64,000 nucleotides of DNA from Caldifarciminota bacterium (lineage in GTDB: Bacteria > Hydrothermota > Hydrothermia > UBA1063 > CAJXJZ01): contig JALSNX010000003.1 in the NCBI GenBank assembly GCA_026986775.1, forward strand, positions 124,001 to 188,000, read 5' to 3'. Below, piece by piece: positions 25,556 to 34,588 of this stretch (the stretch's first letter is position 1; each line of letters begins with the position of its first letter). Under the pieces are notes generated by a model. The model saw only the letters and a list, made by a program, of their open reading frames with translations, was not told the origin of the DNA and made no database searches. A program made the translations under genes and the position numbers.

Positions 25556-27993
25556 ATATGCTTGTTTTTGTGCTTTTTATCGTACAGACAGGTGGCAGTG
25601 TAATTGCAGATAAAATAGTCAACATGTCTGGGGGTTCTTATAAATATACAGTGGAAGAAAGGATACCTTTATACACTCCGGACTTTAGAGAGTTTGCTAC
25701 TTTGTATGTTTATACTTACAGGGATGATACCTTTTGCGTAATAACAGGTAACATGAAAAACGCACGACCTGTATATGAATTCGGACATGGTACTTACAGG
25801 TTCATGATGTATAGAAAAAAGTACGGTGGATACAGAAACAAAAGGGTGATTTATACCGGTTTCTCCACTTTCTTTATTTATGATGGAAATACATACTATG
25901 ACACAAGGTTCTTTAGACCCGCTAAAAAGGATTACGTTGTAAGACTATTTAATAGTAATATAAAACTCAGAGATTACAGCATCAAATGGAGTAAGTGGCT
26001 TGACAATACCTTGAAATTAGATGAGTATGCCATAATTGATAGTGTCCCCGCTTATTTGTGGTCTTATGGTTGTAGTCCTACAGCATCTGCCATGATTTTA
26101 GGCTACTGGGATAAAAGAGGGTATGGAAGGCTCGTAGATTATTATTTCAATCATTACGATGTTGTTCTGAGAGATACGGTTTTTAATGTGCCGAACGTTC
26201 AAAGAGAACTTGCAATTTACATGAATGCAGATACCATGACGGGCTATACGGATTGGGCACCCATTGCAACCGGTACAGAAGATTGTGCCAATATTGAAAA
26301 TGGCTATTCGTTTACTTCAGAGTGGATTTACGACACCATTGTATATGATACTGCTTGTTCTTACGATACAGCGTATATGTATTTAAAAGAAGAGATTGAT
26401 GCAAGAAGACCCGTCCACTGGGCAGTTGGAAACTATCTTGACCCATATGGGAGAATAATAGAACATTCCACATGTGCAATAGGCTATCAGGTAACAGGAG
26501 CTGATACATTTGTAATATTGCATAATACATGGGATTTTGGAACATGGGCCTGGCCACTATATACCTCTGATAGCACCTATATAGCGCTTTACAATGTAGT
26601 GCCCGCAGGAGCACAATCAGGTAATATAAACTTAGTAAAGGCACAGAGTTCCATTGTGAATAATTTACATTTTAAACTCAATATGATATTTGACGATCCT
26701 TCCTATGTCCACAGGGCAGAACTTTTGTATTCCACAGACAATGGAATTACGTGGAATGTACTCAAAAACATCGTGCCGGACACCATAGTTGTTATGCCTT
26801 TTGACTTTGGTGGAGCAGAAAAAGTACGGTTTATGGTCAAAACCTATAATACCAGCGGTGAGATTATATCTTCTGAATCAACTTTAAAGTCTGTAACTGT
26901 TATTTATCCTGAATCTGAAGATGGTCAGTTTGAGCCCGTTTCATTTGAAAGCGTTTTGCCTGAACCAAGAACAATAAATGTGCTTCTGGATACCATATAT
27001 CTGGGAACCACGTATGGAATAAACAGGATGGTTGACATGGATTCGGTGTTAGCCGAAGATACTGTTCTCGGTCGCCCGGTTTTTTCCTCTGCACAGCATG
27101 ACAGTTTTGTTATATATGGAGAGTACTCTGACGGTTTTTCAATATTTTCAGGTGATCTGGAGATTTACCATGATACAGCTTTAAGTTATGTAGTGGACGT
27201 CGCGATTTCTGATTCAATAGCATGTGTATTTGAAAGAAGCTCTGGTTTCAGACTTATACATTACATGGCTGGTTTTCAGCAGGATACTATATTATCTTCA
27301 GGTGCATTTTTTATGACAGGCGCCATATCAGGAAACTATGTGTATGTGGGCACACTCAGGCATGGGCTTCTTGTTTATGATATAAATTCAAATACTTTTG
27401 TTGATACAGTTGGAAGTGGGCGTGTCTATGATGTGGAAGTAAGCCCTGAAGATAGTCTACTTTACGTTCTGTATGTGGGATATTTCAAGGTCTATGATAT
27501 TTCCACACCACAGAATCCTCAACATCTGGATTCTGTGGCAATAAGTGGATGTACCCATATAAGGGCAAAAGGGAGAAATGTGTATGCCCTCAGGGGTACC
27601 GCAGGACTTGATATTTATACCTTTTCTCCCGGTGGATATATAAGGAGTACCCTGTGTAACATAGGTAGAACTCAGGATGTAGCTGTACTTGATTCCATAT
27701 TTTATATAACCACAGGCTATGGTCTTGTTGTAAAATTCGTCTATTCAGGGAGTGGTATTAAAGAGGTTGTGAAAAAAGAGATTTTCCAAGAGGATTATCA
27801 CCTTTTCTTGAATGCCAATATTCTAAAAATAGATCCAACCTTTTTTGGATTGTGCCGTATATACAGTATAGATGGTCGCATGATTCTAAAGAGAAAGGTG
27901 GAAAATGGCATACTTAATATAGGAGATTTACCCGCAGGGGCATATGTTGTGAGATACGGCAAGAATCATATCCATCTTATTAAAATCAATTGA
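25552..27993 (+). CDS. Secreted C39-like cysteine protease with C-terminal repeats and sorting-type domain
   Basis: 813 residues with a signal-like N-terminus. A peptidase C39-like domain spans about 155-360: catalytic C174 in S-Y-G-C-S-P-T-A-S-A-M and the His-containing E-H-S-T-C-A-I-G-Y with H-N-T-W-D downstream. The middle to C-terminal half (about 480-740) is a run of short beta repeats like LVIVD/propeller blades. The last 60 residues (I-Y-S-I-D-G-R-M-I ... L-P-A-G-A-Y-V-V-R) resemble type IX secretion A-type sorting domains. GGAGGGGG precedes the ATG; it overlaps the SdpI-like gene. Confidence 0.72.
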   Translation: MNMLVFVLFIVQTGGSVIADKIVNMSGGSYKYTVEERIPLYTPDFREFATLYVYTYRDDTFCVITGNMKNARPVYEFGHGTYRFMMYRKKYGGYRNKRVIYTGFSTFFIYDGNTYYDTRFFRPAKKDYVVRLFNSNIKLRDYSIKWSKWLDNTLKLDEYAIIDSVPAYLWSYGCSPTASAMILGYWDKRGYGRLVDYYFNHYDVVLRDTVFNVPNVQRELAIYMNADTMTGYTDWAPIATGTEDCANIENGYSFTSEWIYDTIVYDTACSYDTAYMYLKEEIDARRPVHWAVGNYLDPYGRIIEHSTCAIGYQVTGADTFVILHNTWDFGTWAWPLYTSDSTYIALYNVVPAGAQSGNINLVKAQSSIVNNLHFKLNMIFDDPSYVHRAELLYSTDNGITWNVLKNIVPDTIVVMPFDFGGAEKVRFMVKTYNTSGEIISSESTLKSVTVIYPESEDGQFEPVSFESVLPEPRTINVLLDTIYLGTTYGINRMVDMDSVLAEDTVLGRPVFSSAQHDSFVIYGEYSDGFSIFSGDLEIYHDTALSYVVDVAISDSIACVFERSSGFRLIHYMAGFQQDTILSSGAFFMTGAISGNYVYVGTLRHGLLVYDINSNTFVDTVGSGRVYDVEVSPEDSLLYVLYVGYFKVYDISTPQNPQHLDSVAISGCTHIRAKGRNVYALRGTAGLDIYTFSPGGYIRSTLCNIGRTQDVAVLDSIFYITTGYGLVVKFVYSGSGIKEVVKKEIFQEDYHLFLNANILKIDPTFFGLCRIYSIDGRMILKRKVENGILNIGDLPAGAYVVRYGKNHIHLIKIN

Positions 27994-28018
27994 CCATGCG
28001 GGTGTAATATTGTATAAT
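27990..28018 (+). promoter_or_regulatory. Promoter of tRNA-Asn
   Basis: TTGACC at 27990-27995, 17 bp, perfect TATAAT at 28013-28018, 14 bases before the mature 5' end of tRNA-Asn. The -35 overlaps the last codon of the C39-like gene. Confidence 0.85.
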
Positions 28019-28032
28019 ATATAATACAACGC

Positions 28033-28108
28033 TCCCCGGTAGCTCAACCGGTAGAGCACCTGACTGTTAATCAGGGGGTTGGGGGTTCGAAACCCTCCCG
28101 GGGAGCCA
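28033..28108 (+). tRNA. tRNA-Asn (GTT)
   Basis: A full cloverleaf: acceptor TCCCCGG/CCGGGGA, anticodon loop CTGTTAA with GTT at 28066-28068, T-loop TTCGAAA, discriminator G, and CCA encoded at 28106-28108. Stems are unusually GC-rich for this genome, which fits a thermophile. Confidence 0.96.
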
Positions 28109-28413
28109 GCTTATAAAATTTTGGAGACTTCCTGCTTTATTCCAGTCAGGTAAATTTCCACTGATTTTATGCTACTTCAATATATTTGAAGTATCTTCTT
28201 ATCTGGAAAATTTATCTGCAATTTTTGTTATAAGAGCCGGGCTCTCTGTCTTTAATTTAAAGGTTATCTGTATTTTTAGTTGGTCACCTTTAAACAGGAG
28301 AATATATGTGCAGGTAGTTCAATACAGAATGCGCACAAGGACTTGTTTTTACCGTGTTTTTGCTGTAATCTTGGTTTGTAAGACAGTATTGATATTGACA
28401 TTGGGGGTGATTT
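28109..28413 (+). other. Intergenic stretch between tRNA-Asn and a small membrane protein
   Basis: About 305 bases without a gene. It is AT-rich. I see no terminator directly after the tRNA and no supported ORF. The only candidate signal is a possible promoter at 28343-28371. Confidence 0.5.
28343..28371 (+). promoter_or_regulatory. Weak candidate promoter before the 28414 gene
   Basis: TTGTTT at 28343-28348, 17 bp, TAATCT at 28366-28371. A start near 28378 would give a leader of about 36 bases with GGGGGTGA before ATG 28414. Both hexamers are imperfect. Confidence 0.4.
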
Positions 28414-28785
28414 ATGAAATTAAATAAAATGGCTATAAGGTCCTTGCTTATAGTTGCTGTGGGGTTTATTGTGTTCGCTGGTATATCATCTCTGATGATG
28501 TGGAAGAGTTTTTCTAATAACAGGCAGGGGAGTGGCAGAAAGATTCTGGCAGATGCTGTAATTTTAAAGGTGAAGCGTACTGGACTTGTCGTTAAAAACC
28601 GTACAGAGCTAAAGCTGTTACTTGAAGTTTACCCTCATAATAATGAACCCTTTAAGATATGGGTGAAAGAAACTGTTTATTCTCCAGATGTTTATTTATA
28701 TGTGCAGGGTGCTAAACTCAAAGTTGTTTACAATTCAGAATCACCTCAAAAGATTTATCTTGCATCAGCACCTGTCCAAAAATAG
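28414..28785 (+). CDS. Small membrane-anchored protein (DUF3592-like)
   Basis: 123 residues. One N-terminal membrane helix (about 10-30), then a soluble strand-rich domain (A-D-A-V-I-L-K-V-K-R-T-G ... L-Y-V-Q-G-A-K-L-K-V-V-Y) resembling DUF3592-type domains. No function is known. GGGGGTGA lies upstream of ATG. It is followed by another small membrane protein in the same direction. Confidence 0.55.
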   Translation: MKLNKMAIRSLLIVAVGFIVFAGISSLMMWKSFSNNRQGSGRKILADAVILKVKRTGLVVKNRTELKLLLEVYPHNNEPFKIWVKETVYSPDVYLYVQGAKLKVVYNSESPQKIYLASAPVQK

Positions 28786-28814
28786 GATTATAAAATTTTA
28801 TCAGGAGGGATAGC

Positions 28815-29189
28815 ATGAGTGTGGATATTTTTCTTATAAAATTCTGGGGATGGTTGTTGGTTCTTTCAGGTGTTATTGTTTTAAGTGGACCTGCACTTGA
28901 AAACCTCGTAAAACTTTCGGAAAATGAGGCTTTTTCTGTAATATCAGGTTATATTGCACTTCTTATGGGTCTTTTTACAGTGCTTCTTACGCCAGGGTGT
29001 GGTACCGCAAGGCTGATCGTAGTTAAAATACTGGGCATTATCGCTCTCATAAAGGGTATTTCTCTTATGATGTTCGGGCAAAAGATAGGGAAAGTATTCA
29101 GACCTGTATTTTCAAGTATTCTGATTGTAAGGATTTTGCTTATTTTATCCATAATCTTTGGTGCATGGATGCTTATGGGAGTGTATTGA
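28815..29189 (+). CDS. Small four-helix membrane protein of unknown function
   Basis: 124 residues, almost entirely hydrophobic, with four predicted membrane helices (about 8-28, 40-58, 68-88, 98-120). Not recognised; size and topology resemble small DoxX- or DUF-type integral membrane proteins. AGGAGGG is correctly spaced before ATG 28815. Confidence 0.55.
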   Translation: MSVDIFLIKFWGWLLVLSGVIVLSGPALENLVKLSENEAFSVISGYIALLMGLFTVLLTPGCGTARLIVVKILGIIALIKGISLMMFGQKIGKVFRPVFSSILIVRILLILSIIFGAWMLMGVY

Positions 29190-29194
29190 TAACT

Positions 29195-29223
29195 TTGACC
29201 TTACGGGGTCCTGCGTTTAATAT
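29195..29223 (+). promoter_or_regulatory. Promoter before the GH114-like gene, leaderless start predicted
   Basis: TTGACC at 29195-29200, 17 bp, TAATAT at 29218-29223, then six bases and ATG 29230. This ATG opens a 14-residue signal-peptide-like frame, not the main reading frame of the gene. Confidence 0.7.
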
Positions 29224-29229
29224 TTTCTC

Positions 29230-29274
29230 ATGAAGTTTGGATGGGCTGTTATTATTTTGTTTTTATTAAAATGA
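29230..29274 (+). CDS. 14-residue signal-peptide-like ORF, probably the displaced N-terminus of the GH114-like protein
   Basis: Reads M-K-F-G-W-A-V-I-I-L-F-L-L-K then TGA. It starts at the expected transcription start of the upstream promoter. Its TGA overlaps the ATG of the main ORF (ATGA at 29271-29274). Adding one A to the AAAA run at 29268-29271 would join it in frame to M-R-E-F of the next ORF. It is either the broken-off signal peptide of that gene or a coupled leader peptide. Confidence 0.5.
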   Translation: MKFGWAVIILFLLK

Positions 29275-30149
29275 GAGAGTTCATTATGGCCATTGCACAT
29301 TATTCAAAAAGAATCAGGTCAGATTTTATAATAATTCCTCAGAATGGTGAAGAACTTGTTTTTGATAACGGTATGAATCCTGTGACGGGGTATTTAAACG
29401 CCATTTCCGGACTTGGAAAAGAGGAACTGTTTTACGGATATAATGGGATGAACACAAAAACTCCTGAATATTTAAGAGATGAGTGGATTGGATATCTTGA
29501 TTTTGCTAAAACACAGGGAAAAGCTATTCTTGTGACAGATTACTGCTATGACACAGTTTTAATAGACAGTTCTTATATGTTAAATAACCAGCAAGGATAT
29601 GTATCATTTGCTGCTGACTCAAGGGAACTTGACAGAGTACCTTCATATCCTACAGTACCTTTCAACATGAATGAAGACAGTGTGACCTCATTGAATAAAG
29701 CCAGGAATTTTCTTTATCTGATAAATCCAGAAAACTTTGCTACAAAAGAAGAATATCTCAACAGTCTTTCTCGGAAAGACTTTGACCTTTTGATTATTGA
29801 TGCCTTCTATCGGGGCAATATACTGACTTCAGAAGATTTAACACTCTTAAAACAAAAGAGCAACGGAGCAAGGAGACTTGTTATTGCTTATGTTAGCATA
29901 GGTGAGGCTGAGAATTATAGATATTACTGGAAGGATAACTGGTATAGCAATCCACCTTCCTATCTCTGTGAGGAAAATCCTGAATGGCCTGGAAATTATG
30001 CTGTAAAATACTGGGATAGTAGATGGCAGAGTATAATTTTCGGCAATGATTCATCGTATATCAAAAAGATCATAGATGCTGGATTTGATGGGGTATATCT
30101 TGATAAGGTGGACGAATACGAATATTTTGAGGAAAAAGGATGCCAATGA
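29271..30149 (+). CDS. MJ1477/TM1410-like putative glycoside hydrolase (GH114-related), N-terminus probably frameshifted
   Basis: 292 residues from ATG 29271. The start is by family alignment: M-R-E-F-I is the usual beginning of the conserved domain. Family features: F-I-I-I-P-Q-N-G-E-E-L, G-K-E-E-L-F-Y-G-Y, L-L-I-I-D-A-F-Y, I-A-Y-V-S-I-G-E-A-E and the C-terminal G-F-D-G-V-Y-L-D-K-V-D-E-Y-E-Y-F. The related GH114 enzymes cleave alpha-1,4-galactosaminidic bonds; this branch has no proven substrate. Homologs carry an export signal; here a signal-like peptide lies just upstream in another frame. Confidence 0.75.
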   Translation: MREFIMAIAHYSKRIRSDFIIIPQNGEELVFDNGMNPVTGYLNAISGLGKEELFYGYNGMNTKTPEYLRDEWIGYLDFAKTQGKAILVTDYCYDTVLIDSSYMLNNQQGYVSFAADSRELDRVPSYPTVPFNMNEDSVTSLNKARNFLYLINPENFATKEEYLNSLSRKDFDLLIIDAFYRGNILTSEDLTLLKQKSNGARRLVIAYVSIGEAENYRYYWKDNWYSNPPSYLCEENPEWPGNYAVKYWDSRWQSIIFGNDSSYIKKIIDAGFDGVYLDKVDEYEYFEEKGCQ

Positions 30150-30211
30150 AGCAATAACAATAAAGCCTTTGCTTCTCTGTTTTTCTGCTCGTTTATTCTA
30201 ATAGTCAGTCT

Positions 30212-30217
30212 TATAAT
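30212..30217 (+). promoter_or_regulatory. Candidate -10 element for the PPDK/PEPS regulator, leaderless start predicted
   Basis: A perfect TATAAT followed by six bases (AAAGTT) and ATG 30224. No Shine-Dalgarno is present. The -35 region at the usual distance (TCGTTT) is poor, so support comes mainly from the -10 and the 6-base gap shared with other starts in the window. Confidence 0.55.
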
Positions 30218-30223
30218 AAAGTT

Positions 30224-31042
30224 ATGGCACAGAAAGAACGGCATGTTTTCATAGTCTCAGATTCAACAGGTTCAACCTGTGAAATTGTTGTAAAGGCTGC
30301 ACTAACACAGTTTAAGACAACGGATGTTTATCTGCATAAGCACCCGAATGTAAGGAATGTGGAGGATATTATTCGGATTGCCGAGGAGGCACAAAAACAC
30401 AGAGGAGTTATTGCATTTACACTTGTTGTACCTGAACTCAGGAAGAAGATTCTTGAAGAAGGGTTGAAACGTGCAGTGCCCACCATTGATATATTGGGTC
30501 CTGTGCTCTCAAGACTGCAGGATCTGCTTGAGATTTCACCAATGGCAATTCCGGGACTTTTCAAACATCTTGATGAGGAATATTATAAACGCATAGAATG
30601 CATAGATTATGCTGTTAAACACGATGATGGGAGGAATATAAGGGATATAAAGGATGCGGATGTGGTTCTCGTCGGTGTATCAAGGGCTTCCAAGACACCA
30701 ATAAGTATATATCTCGCCTATAGAGGCTATAAAACTGCCAATGTTCCTGTTATTTACGGTATGCCATTGCCACGGGAACTGGATGATGTTGAAAAGAGCA
30801 GAGTGGTAGGACTCACTGTTGAACCTTATAGATTGCGACTTATTCGTCTATCAAGGGCTGAGAAATTGAAAATGCCAGAGAATGACCCGTATATTGAAAT
30901 GAATTCGCTTATGAATGAGGTGAGTTATGCTCTAAGGATATTTAAAGCGCGAGGATGGCATATTGTAGATGTAACTTCTAAGTCAATTGAGGAGGCTGCA
31001 ACAACCATAATGGAACTTGTAGGAAAAAAACAGAGGAAGTAG
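30224..31042 (+). CDS. Pyruvate,phosphate dikinase / PEP synthase regulatory protein (bifunctional kinase/pyrophosphorylase)
   Basis: 272 residues, full family length. N-terminal V-S-D-S-T-G-S-T and the P-loop G-V-S-R-A-S-K-T-P at 151-159 are diagnostic. These proteins inactivate PPDK or PEP synthase by ADP-dependent phosphorylation of a threonine and reactivate it by Pi-dependent dephosphorylation. Whether the target is PPDK or PEPS cannot be told here; neither is in the window. It converges on the ABC-F gene with a one-base gap. Confidence 0.9.
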   Translation: MAQKERHVFIVSDSTGSTCEIVVKAALTQFKTTDVYLHKHPNVRNVEDIIRIAEEAQKHRGVIAFTLVVPELRKKILEEGLKRAVPTIDILGPVLSRLQDLLEISPMAIPGLFKHLDEEYYKRIECIDYAVKHDDGRNIRDIKDADVVLVGVSRASKTPISIYLAYRGYKTANVPVIYGMPLPRELDDVEKSRVVGLTVEPYRLRLIRLSRAEKLKMPENDPYIEMNSLMNEVSYALRIFKARGWHIVDVTSKSIEEAATTIMELVGKKQRK

Positions 31043-31043
31043 A

Positions 31044-32954
31044 TTATTCAGAAACTATCTCTTTCAACTCTTTTTCAAGTTTTTCCATCTCAATGGTGAC
31101 TTCTTCCCATTTTCTGTAAAGGTCTTTAAGAGTGTTTTTAATTGTTTCGTATTCAGTATAGTCTTCATCTGTTAATTCCTCTGGATTTTCAAACTTTTTT
31201 AACATTTCTTTTTCTCTTTGCTCGTATTCTTCTATCATGCTTTCAAGTTTCTCAAGTTCATCTATCTTCCTTTCAATTTTGCGCCTCAGCCTGCGCTCCT
31301 TCTTCTTAAGTTCCTTGAAATGGAAATAATCATCCTTTGAATGTTGTTTCTCAGTGGTGATTCTCTGTGCGTACTGCTGTTCTTTACTTTTCTCTAATAA
31401 ACGTACAAAATCATCGTAATCACCGGTAAAATAACTAAGTTTTCCATCCTTTAGCAGGTAGTAGTGTGTTTTTATTTTCTCTGTAAAATACCTGTCGTGT
31501 GATACAAAGATTATACCGCCCCTGTAAGAAAGAAGCGCTCTTTCAAGTGCTTCTCTTGAGTAAAGGTCAAGGTGGTTTGTTACCTCATCAAGGATAAGTA
31601 AATCTCTTTGTTTTGAAAATAGAAGCATCAGACGAGTGCGTTGTTTTTCTCCGCCTGAAAGTTTGAAGAAAGGTGTTTCTATTTTTTCTTCTGATAAGTC
31701 AAAGGTAGCAAGCAGGGTAAAGAGTTCTTTATAGGTAATATTTTCTCGCTCTCTTAAAAGAAGTTCCCATGGTGTTATGTTTTCCTGAATTTCCTCTTCT
31801 TCAATCTGACTGTAATACCCTATCTCTATAGATGGATTTACATGCAGGGTTCCTTTTTGTGGTGTTAATTTACCTGCGAGTATGCGAAGGAGAGTGCTCT
31901 TACCAGACCCATTCTCTCCCAAAATAGCTATCTTTTCCCCCATTCGCACTATAAGGTTTACCCCGCAGAGCACCATGTTTTCACCGAAAGACATGTGTAT
32001 GTTTTCTGCCCTTAAGAGTTCAGTGGGAAGATGGTCCTTAGAATAGATTCTAAATTCAGGGTATTCTTCTATTTCTGGTTTTTCGGGTATTGCTATTCTT
32101 TCAAGCATTTTTTCTCTTGCTTTTGCCCTGCCGGCTGTTTTTTTGTCATATCTGTTCCTTTCTATGTAGCGTCGGTATCTTTGAATAAGTGCTATTGTTT
32201 CCTCGTATTTTTTTTGCGCAAGTCGCTCTTCCTCTTCTTTCATTTCTATAAACTTGCTGTAGGGTGCTGTATAGATTTTTAGTTTGCCTTTTTTAAGCTC
32301 ACCCGTGTGTGATGTAACTGCATCAAGCAGATATCTATCATGGGATACAATAATGTAGGAACCTTTGAACTCCTTTAAGTATTCTACAAGCCATGATATT
32401 CCTATGGCGTCAAGGTTATTGGTGGGCTCATCCAGGAGCAACACATCAGGTTCCATCAATAAAAGTTCAGCAAGTTTTATACGCTTCTGCCACCCGCCAG
32501 AAAATTCGCTTATCTTCTTCTCTCTGTCCTCTTCCGAAAACCCAAGTTTTTTCATAACCTTTGCAATTTTTGCATCATATTCATAACCACCATGAATCCG
32601 GTACTCATCAAGAAGTTTTGCGTATTTTATAGGGTCTTCATTTTCAGCCTTTTCCATGTCTTTCTCCAATTTAAAGAGGAGAGTGTTAGCCTTTCTGAGT
32701 GTTTCTATAAGGGTGGTATCACTCTCAAAAACCACATCTTTTTGCGGAAGATAACCTATTTTAATACCTTCCTGTACCACTATCTTTCCATCATCAGGTT
32801 TTAATATACCGGCTGTTATGGAGAGAAGTGTTGATTTTCCGGTTCCGTTCTTACCAACTATTCCAAGACGGGTATTTTTATCAATAAACAGATCAACCCC
32901 TTCAAGTATGCTCCTTGCTCCAAAACTCTTATATATACCGTAAAGCTGTATCAT
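31044..32954 (-). CDS. ABC-F family ATPase (ribosome-associated type)
   Basis: 636 residues, soluble, with two ABC domains. The first has G-K-N-G-T-G-K-S-T and F-S-G-G-W; the second has G-E-N-G-S-G-K-S-T and L-S-G-G-E-K-Q. A charged linker (about 240-320) holds the region of the P-site tRNA interaction motif, and a long basic/acidic coiled coil occupies the last 90 residues. No membrane spans. Uup/EttA/YdiF-type ABC-F proteins act on ribosomes. Its ATG overlaps the stop of the lamin-tail gene. Confidence 0.9.
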   Translation of the reverse strand: MIQLYGIYKSFGARSILEGVDLFIDKNTRLGIVGKNGTGKSTLLSITAGILKPDDGKIVVQEGIKIGYLPQKDVVFESDTTLIETLRKANTLLFKLEKDMEKAENEDPIKYAKLLDEYRIHGGYEYDAKIAKVMKKLGFSEEDREKKISEFSGGWQKRIKLAELLLMEPDVLLLDEPTNNLDAIGISWLVEYLKEFKGSYIIVSHDRYLLDAVTSHTGELKKGKLKIYTAPYSKFIEMKEEEERLAQKKYEETIALIQRYRRYIERNRYDKKTAGRAKAREKMLERIAIPEKPEIEEYPEFRIYSKDHLPTELLRAENIHMSFGENMVLCGVNLIVRMGEKIAILGENGSGKSTLLRILAGKLTPQKGTLHVNPSIEIGYYSQIEEEEIQENITPWELLLRERENITYKELFTLLATFDLSEEKIETPFFKLSGGEKQRTRLMLLFSKQRDLLILDEVTNHLDLYSREALERALLSYRGGIIFVSHDRYFTEKIKTHYYLLKDGKLSYFTGDYDDFVRLLEKSKEQQYAQRITTEKQHSKDDYFHFKELKKKERRLRRKIERKIDELEKLESMIEEYEQREKEMLKKFENPEELTDEDYTEYETIKNTLKDLYRKWEEVTIEMEKLEKELKEIVSE

Positions 32955-34573
32955 TCTTCTATTACAATCACTTCTTTCTGTTTAAATTTCTTTCCTTCAA
33001 TGTACATAACATAGGGGCCAGGGGGTAGTTTTCTGTTGTGAACATATCCATCCCATGACCACTCACCCATGGGGTTGTCTTCATAGTGTAACATACCGTA
33101 AGGTTTTCCATCAAAACTGAATAGATAGAATCTTACAGGTCCCTCATCTGCGATAAATGTAAAAATGATTTTTTCTCCAAGAGAGTATCTTAACGTGTGC
33201 TGGCTAAGAGAGACGCTGTTTCTTGTACCTTTAAATTCTGTATAAACGGAGTTTCTCCTGCCGGGTGTTCCGCCATTTACATCATTACAGGTTTTCCATG
33301 AGGATTTTTCGGAAGATGGAAGGTAAGGGTTGATTTTCTCAATACTTTTCCCATAGTATCCACCATAACCTGAGGTATAGTAAACTGAGTCCAGTAGAAC
33401 GCCATTTTCCGTGAGAAGATAGATGGTTTCGTATGAGTTATTTAGTGTTGGGAAACCTTTCACATAAACAAAGGGAACACCAGGAAATCTCCATGAAAAA
33501 AGAGAATCGCCGGTGATAACAATATATTCTTCTGGATTAAAGGTAATTTTCCCTGTGCTGTGAGAACATGAGCCAGAGCGGTCTTTTATTATGAAACCAG
33601 TGTTCAGGGTAATGTCTGATGCATTATAGAGTTCTACCCACTCAACTGTGTCATTGTACATAATTTCGTTTATCACTATTTGAGGAACCTCAACCGTTAA
33701 ATACATTTTAATGGTGTCATCTTCGGCATTTTCATCCAGGACATTGTGGAAAAATTCTAAAGATAATAGACCACGTTTTTGCGGTACAATACGTCCTGAA
33801 AGTGTTCTTGAAGAAAGAAAGTCCATGGGTCCAGGAATTAAAAAACGCTCTTCTTCACCTTCTTTTCTGACAGTAAGTATAAAATCGCCTATCTCTTCCC
33901 ATCCTTTATTGCTGAGATAAACCGTGTAAATAACGGTATCAAGAAGATGTGGCATAAATAGAGAGACCTTTACTGAATCAATAGATATATTTCTTTCAAA
34001 GCTGACAGAATTTCTATATCCGGGGGTACAGGAATCCGATAGTGCCCAGTTATCAGCAATATCCGGGTAAAAGGGATTGAGGCGTTCTACAGATACACCA
34101 TCAGGTGTTGAAAGAGGTAAGGAGTCCTCTGTATATGGCGTGCCGTAGGTATCCACTGTGTCATTTCTGTAAAGCAAAAACAGATTATCAGTCTGAGAGA
34201 GCCCGTTGCCTATATCCGTATCGTAAGTGGAAAGCAGGACGGTGTTTTTACCGAATTTGTATGGAGCAAAGTATTCTCCCTGGTGAAGATAGTCCCTATC
34301 AAGTATTACGGCATAAGAGTGTGGTGGAATAAAACGTGTGATTCTGCATGAGTCACAAAAATCGTAGATATAAGGATCAGGAAATGGAACAATACTGTCC
34401 TTCTCCATATTGTCCAGTATAAAATAACCGTCTATGCAAATTGTATCATCGGTCTCATTGTAAAGCTCAATATATTCATTTCGGTCGCCAGGTGAGTCTG
34501 TACCCGATTCTGGGCCATAAGGGTTATACATCACCTCATTTATTATCAGTGAGAATAAAACAACTATAAACAC
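32951..34573 (-). CDS. Secreted protein with two lamin-tail domains and a FlgD-like C-terminal Ig domain
   Basis: 540 residues from GTG 34573; a TGA six bases upstream in frame fixes the start. A short hydrophobic N-terminus leads straight into a lamin-tail domain (L-I-I-N-E-V-M-Y-N-P, N-E-Y-I-E-L-Y-N). A second follows near 310 (I-V-I-N-E-I-M-Y-N-D ... V-E-W-V-E-L-Y-N). The C-terminal 90 residues resemble a FlgD/T9SS-type Ig domain (F-S-F-D-G-K, L-P-P-G-P-Y-V-M-Y). Such proteins are extracellular; function unknown. No Shine-Dalgarno is seen. Confidence 0.72.
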   Translation of the reverse strand: MFIVVLFSLIINEVMYNPYGPESGTDSPGDRNEYIELYNETDDTICIDGYFILDNMEKDSIVPFPDPYIYDFCDSCRITRFIPPHSYAVILDRDYLHQGEYFAPYKFGKNTVLLSTYDTDIGNGLSQTDNLFLLYRNDTVDTYGTPYTEDSLPLSTPDGVSVERLNPFYPDIADNWALSDSCTPGYRNSVSFERNISIDSVKVSLFMPHLLDTVIYTVYLSNKGWEEIGDFILTVRKEGEEERFLIPGPMDFLSSRTLSGRIVPQKRGLLSLEFFHNVLDENAEDDTIKMYLTVEVPQIVINEIMYNDTVEWVELYNASDITLNTGFIIKDRSGSCSHSTGKITFNPEEYIVITGDSLFSWRFPGVPFVYVKGFPTLNNSYETIYLLTENGVLLDSVYYTSGYGGYYGKSIEKINPYLPSSEKSSWKTCNDVNGGTPGRRNSVYTEFKGTRNSVSLSQHTLRYSLGEKIIFTFIADEGPVRFYLFSFDGKPYGMLHYEDNPMGEWSWDGYVHNRKLPPGPYVMYIEGKKFKQKEVIVIEE

Positions 34574-34588
34574 GGTTCAAATTTTGCT

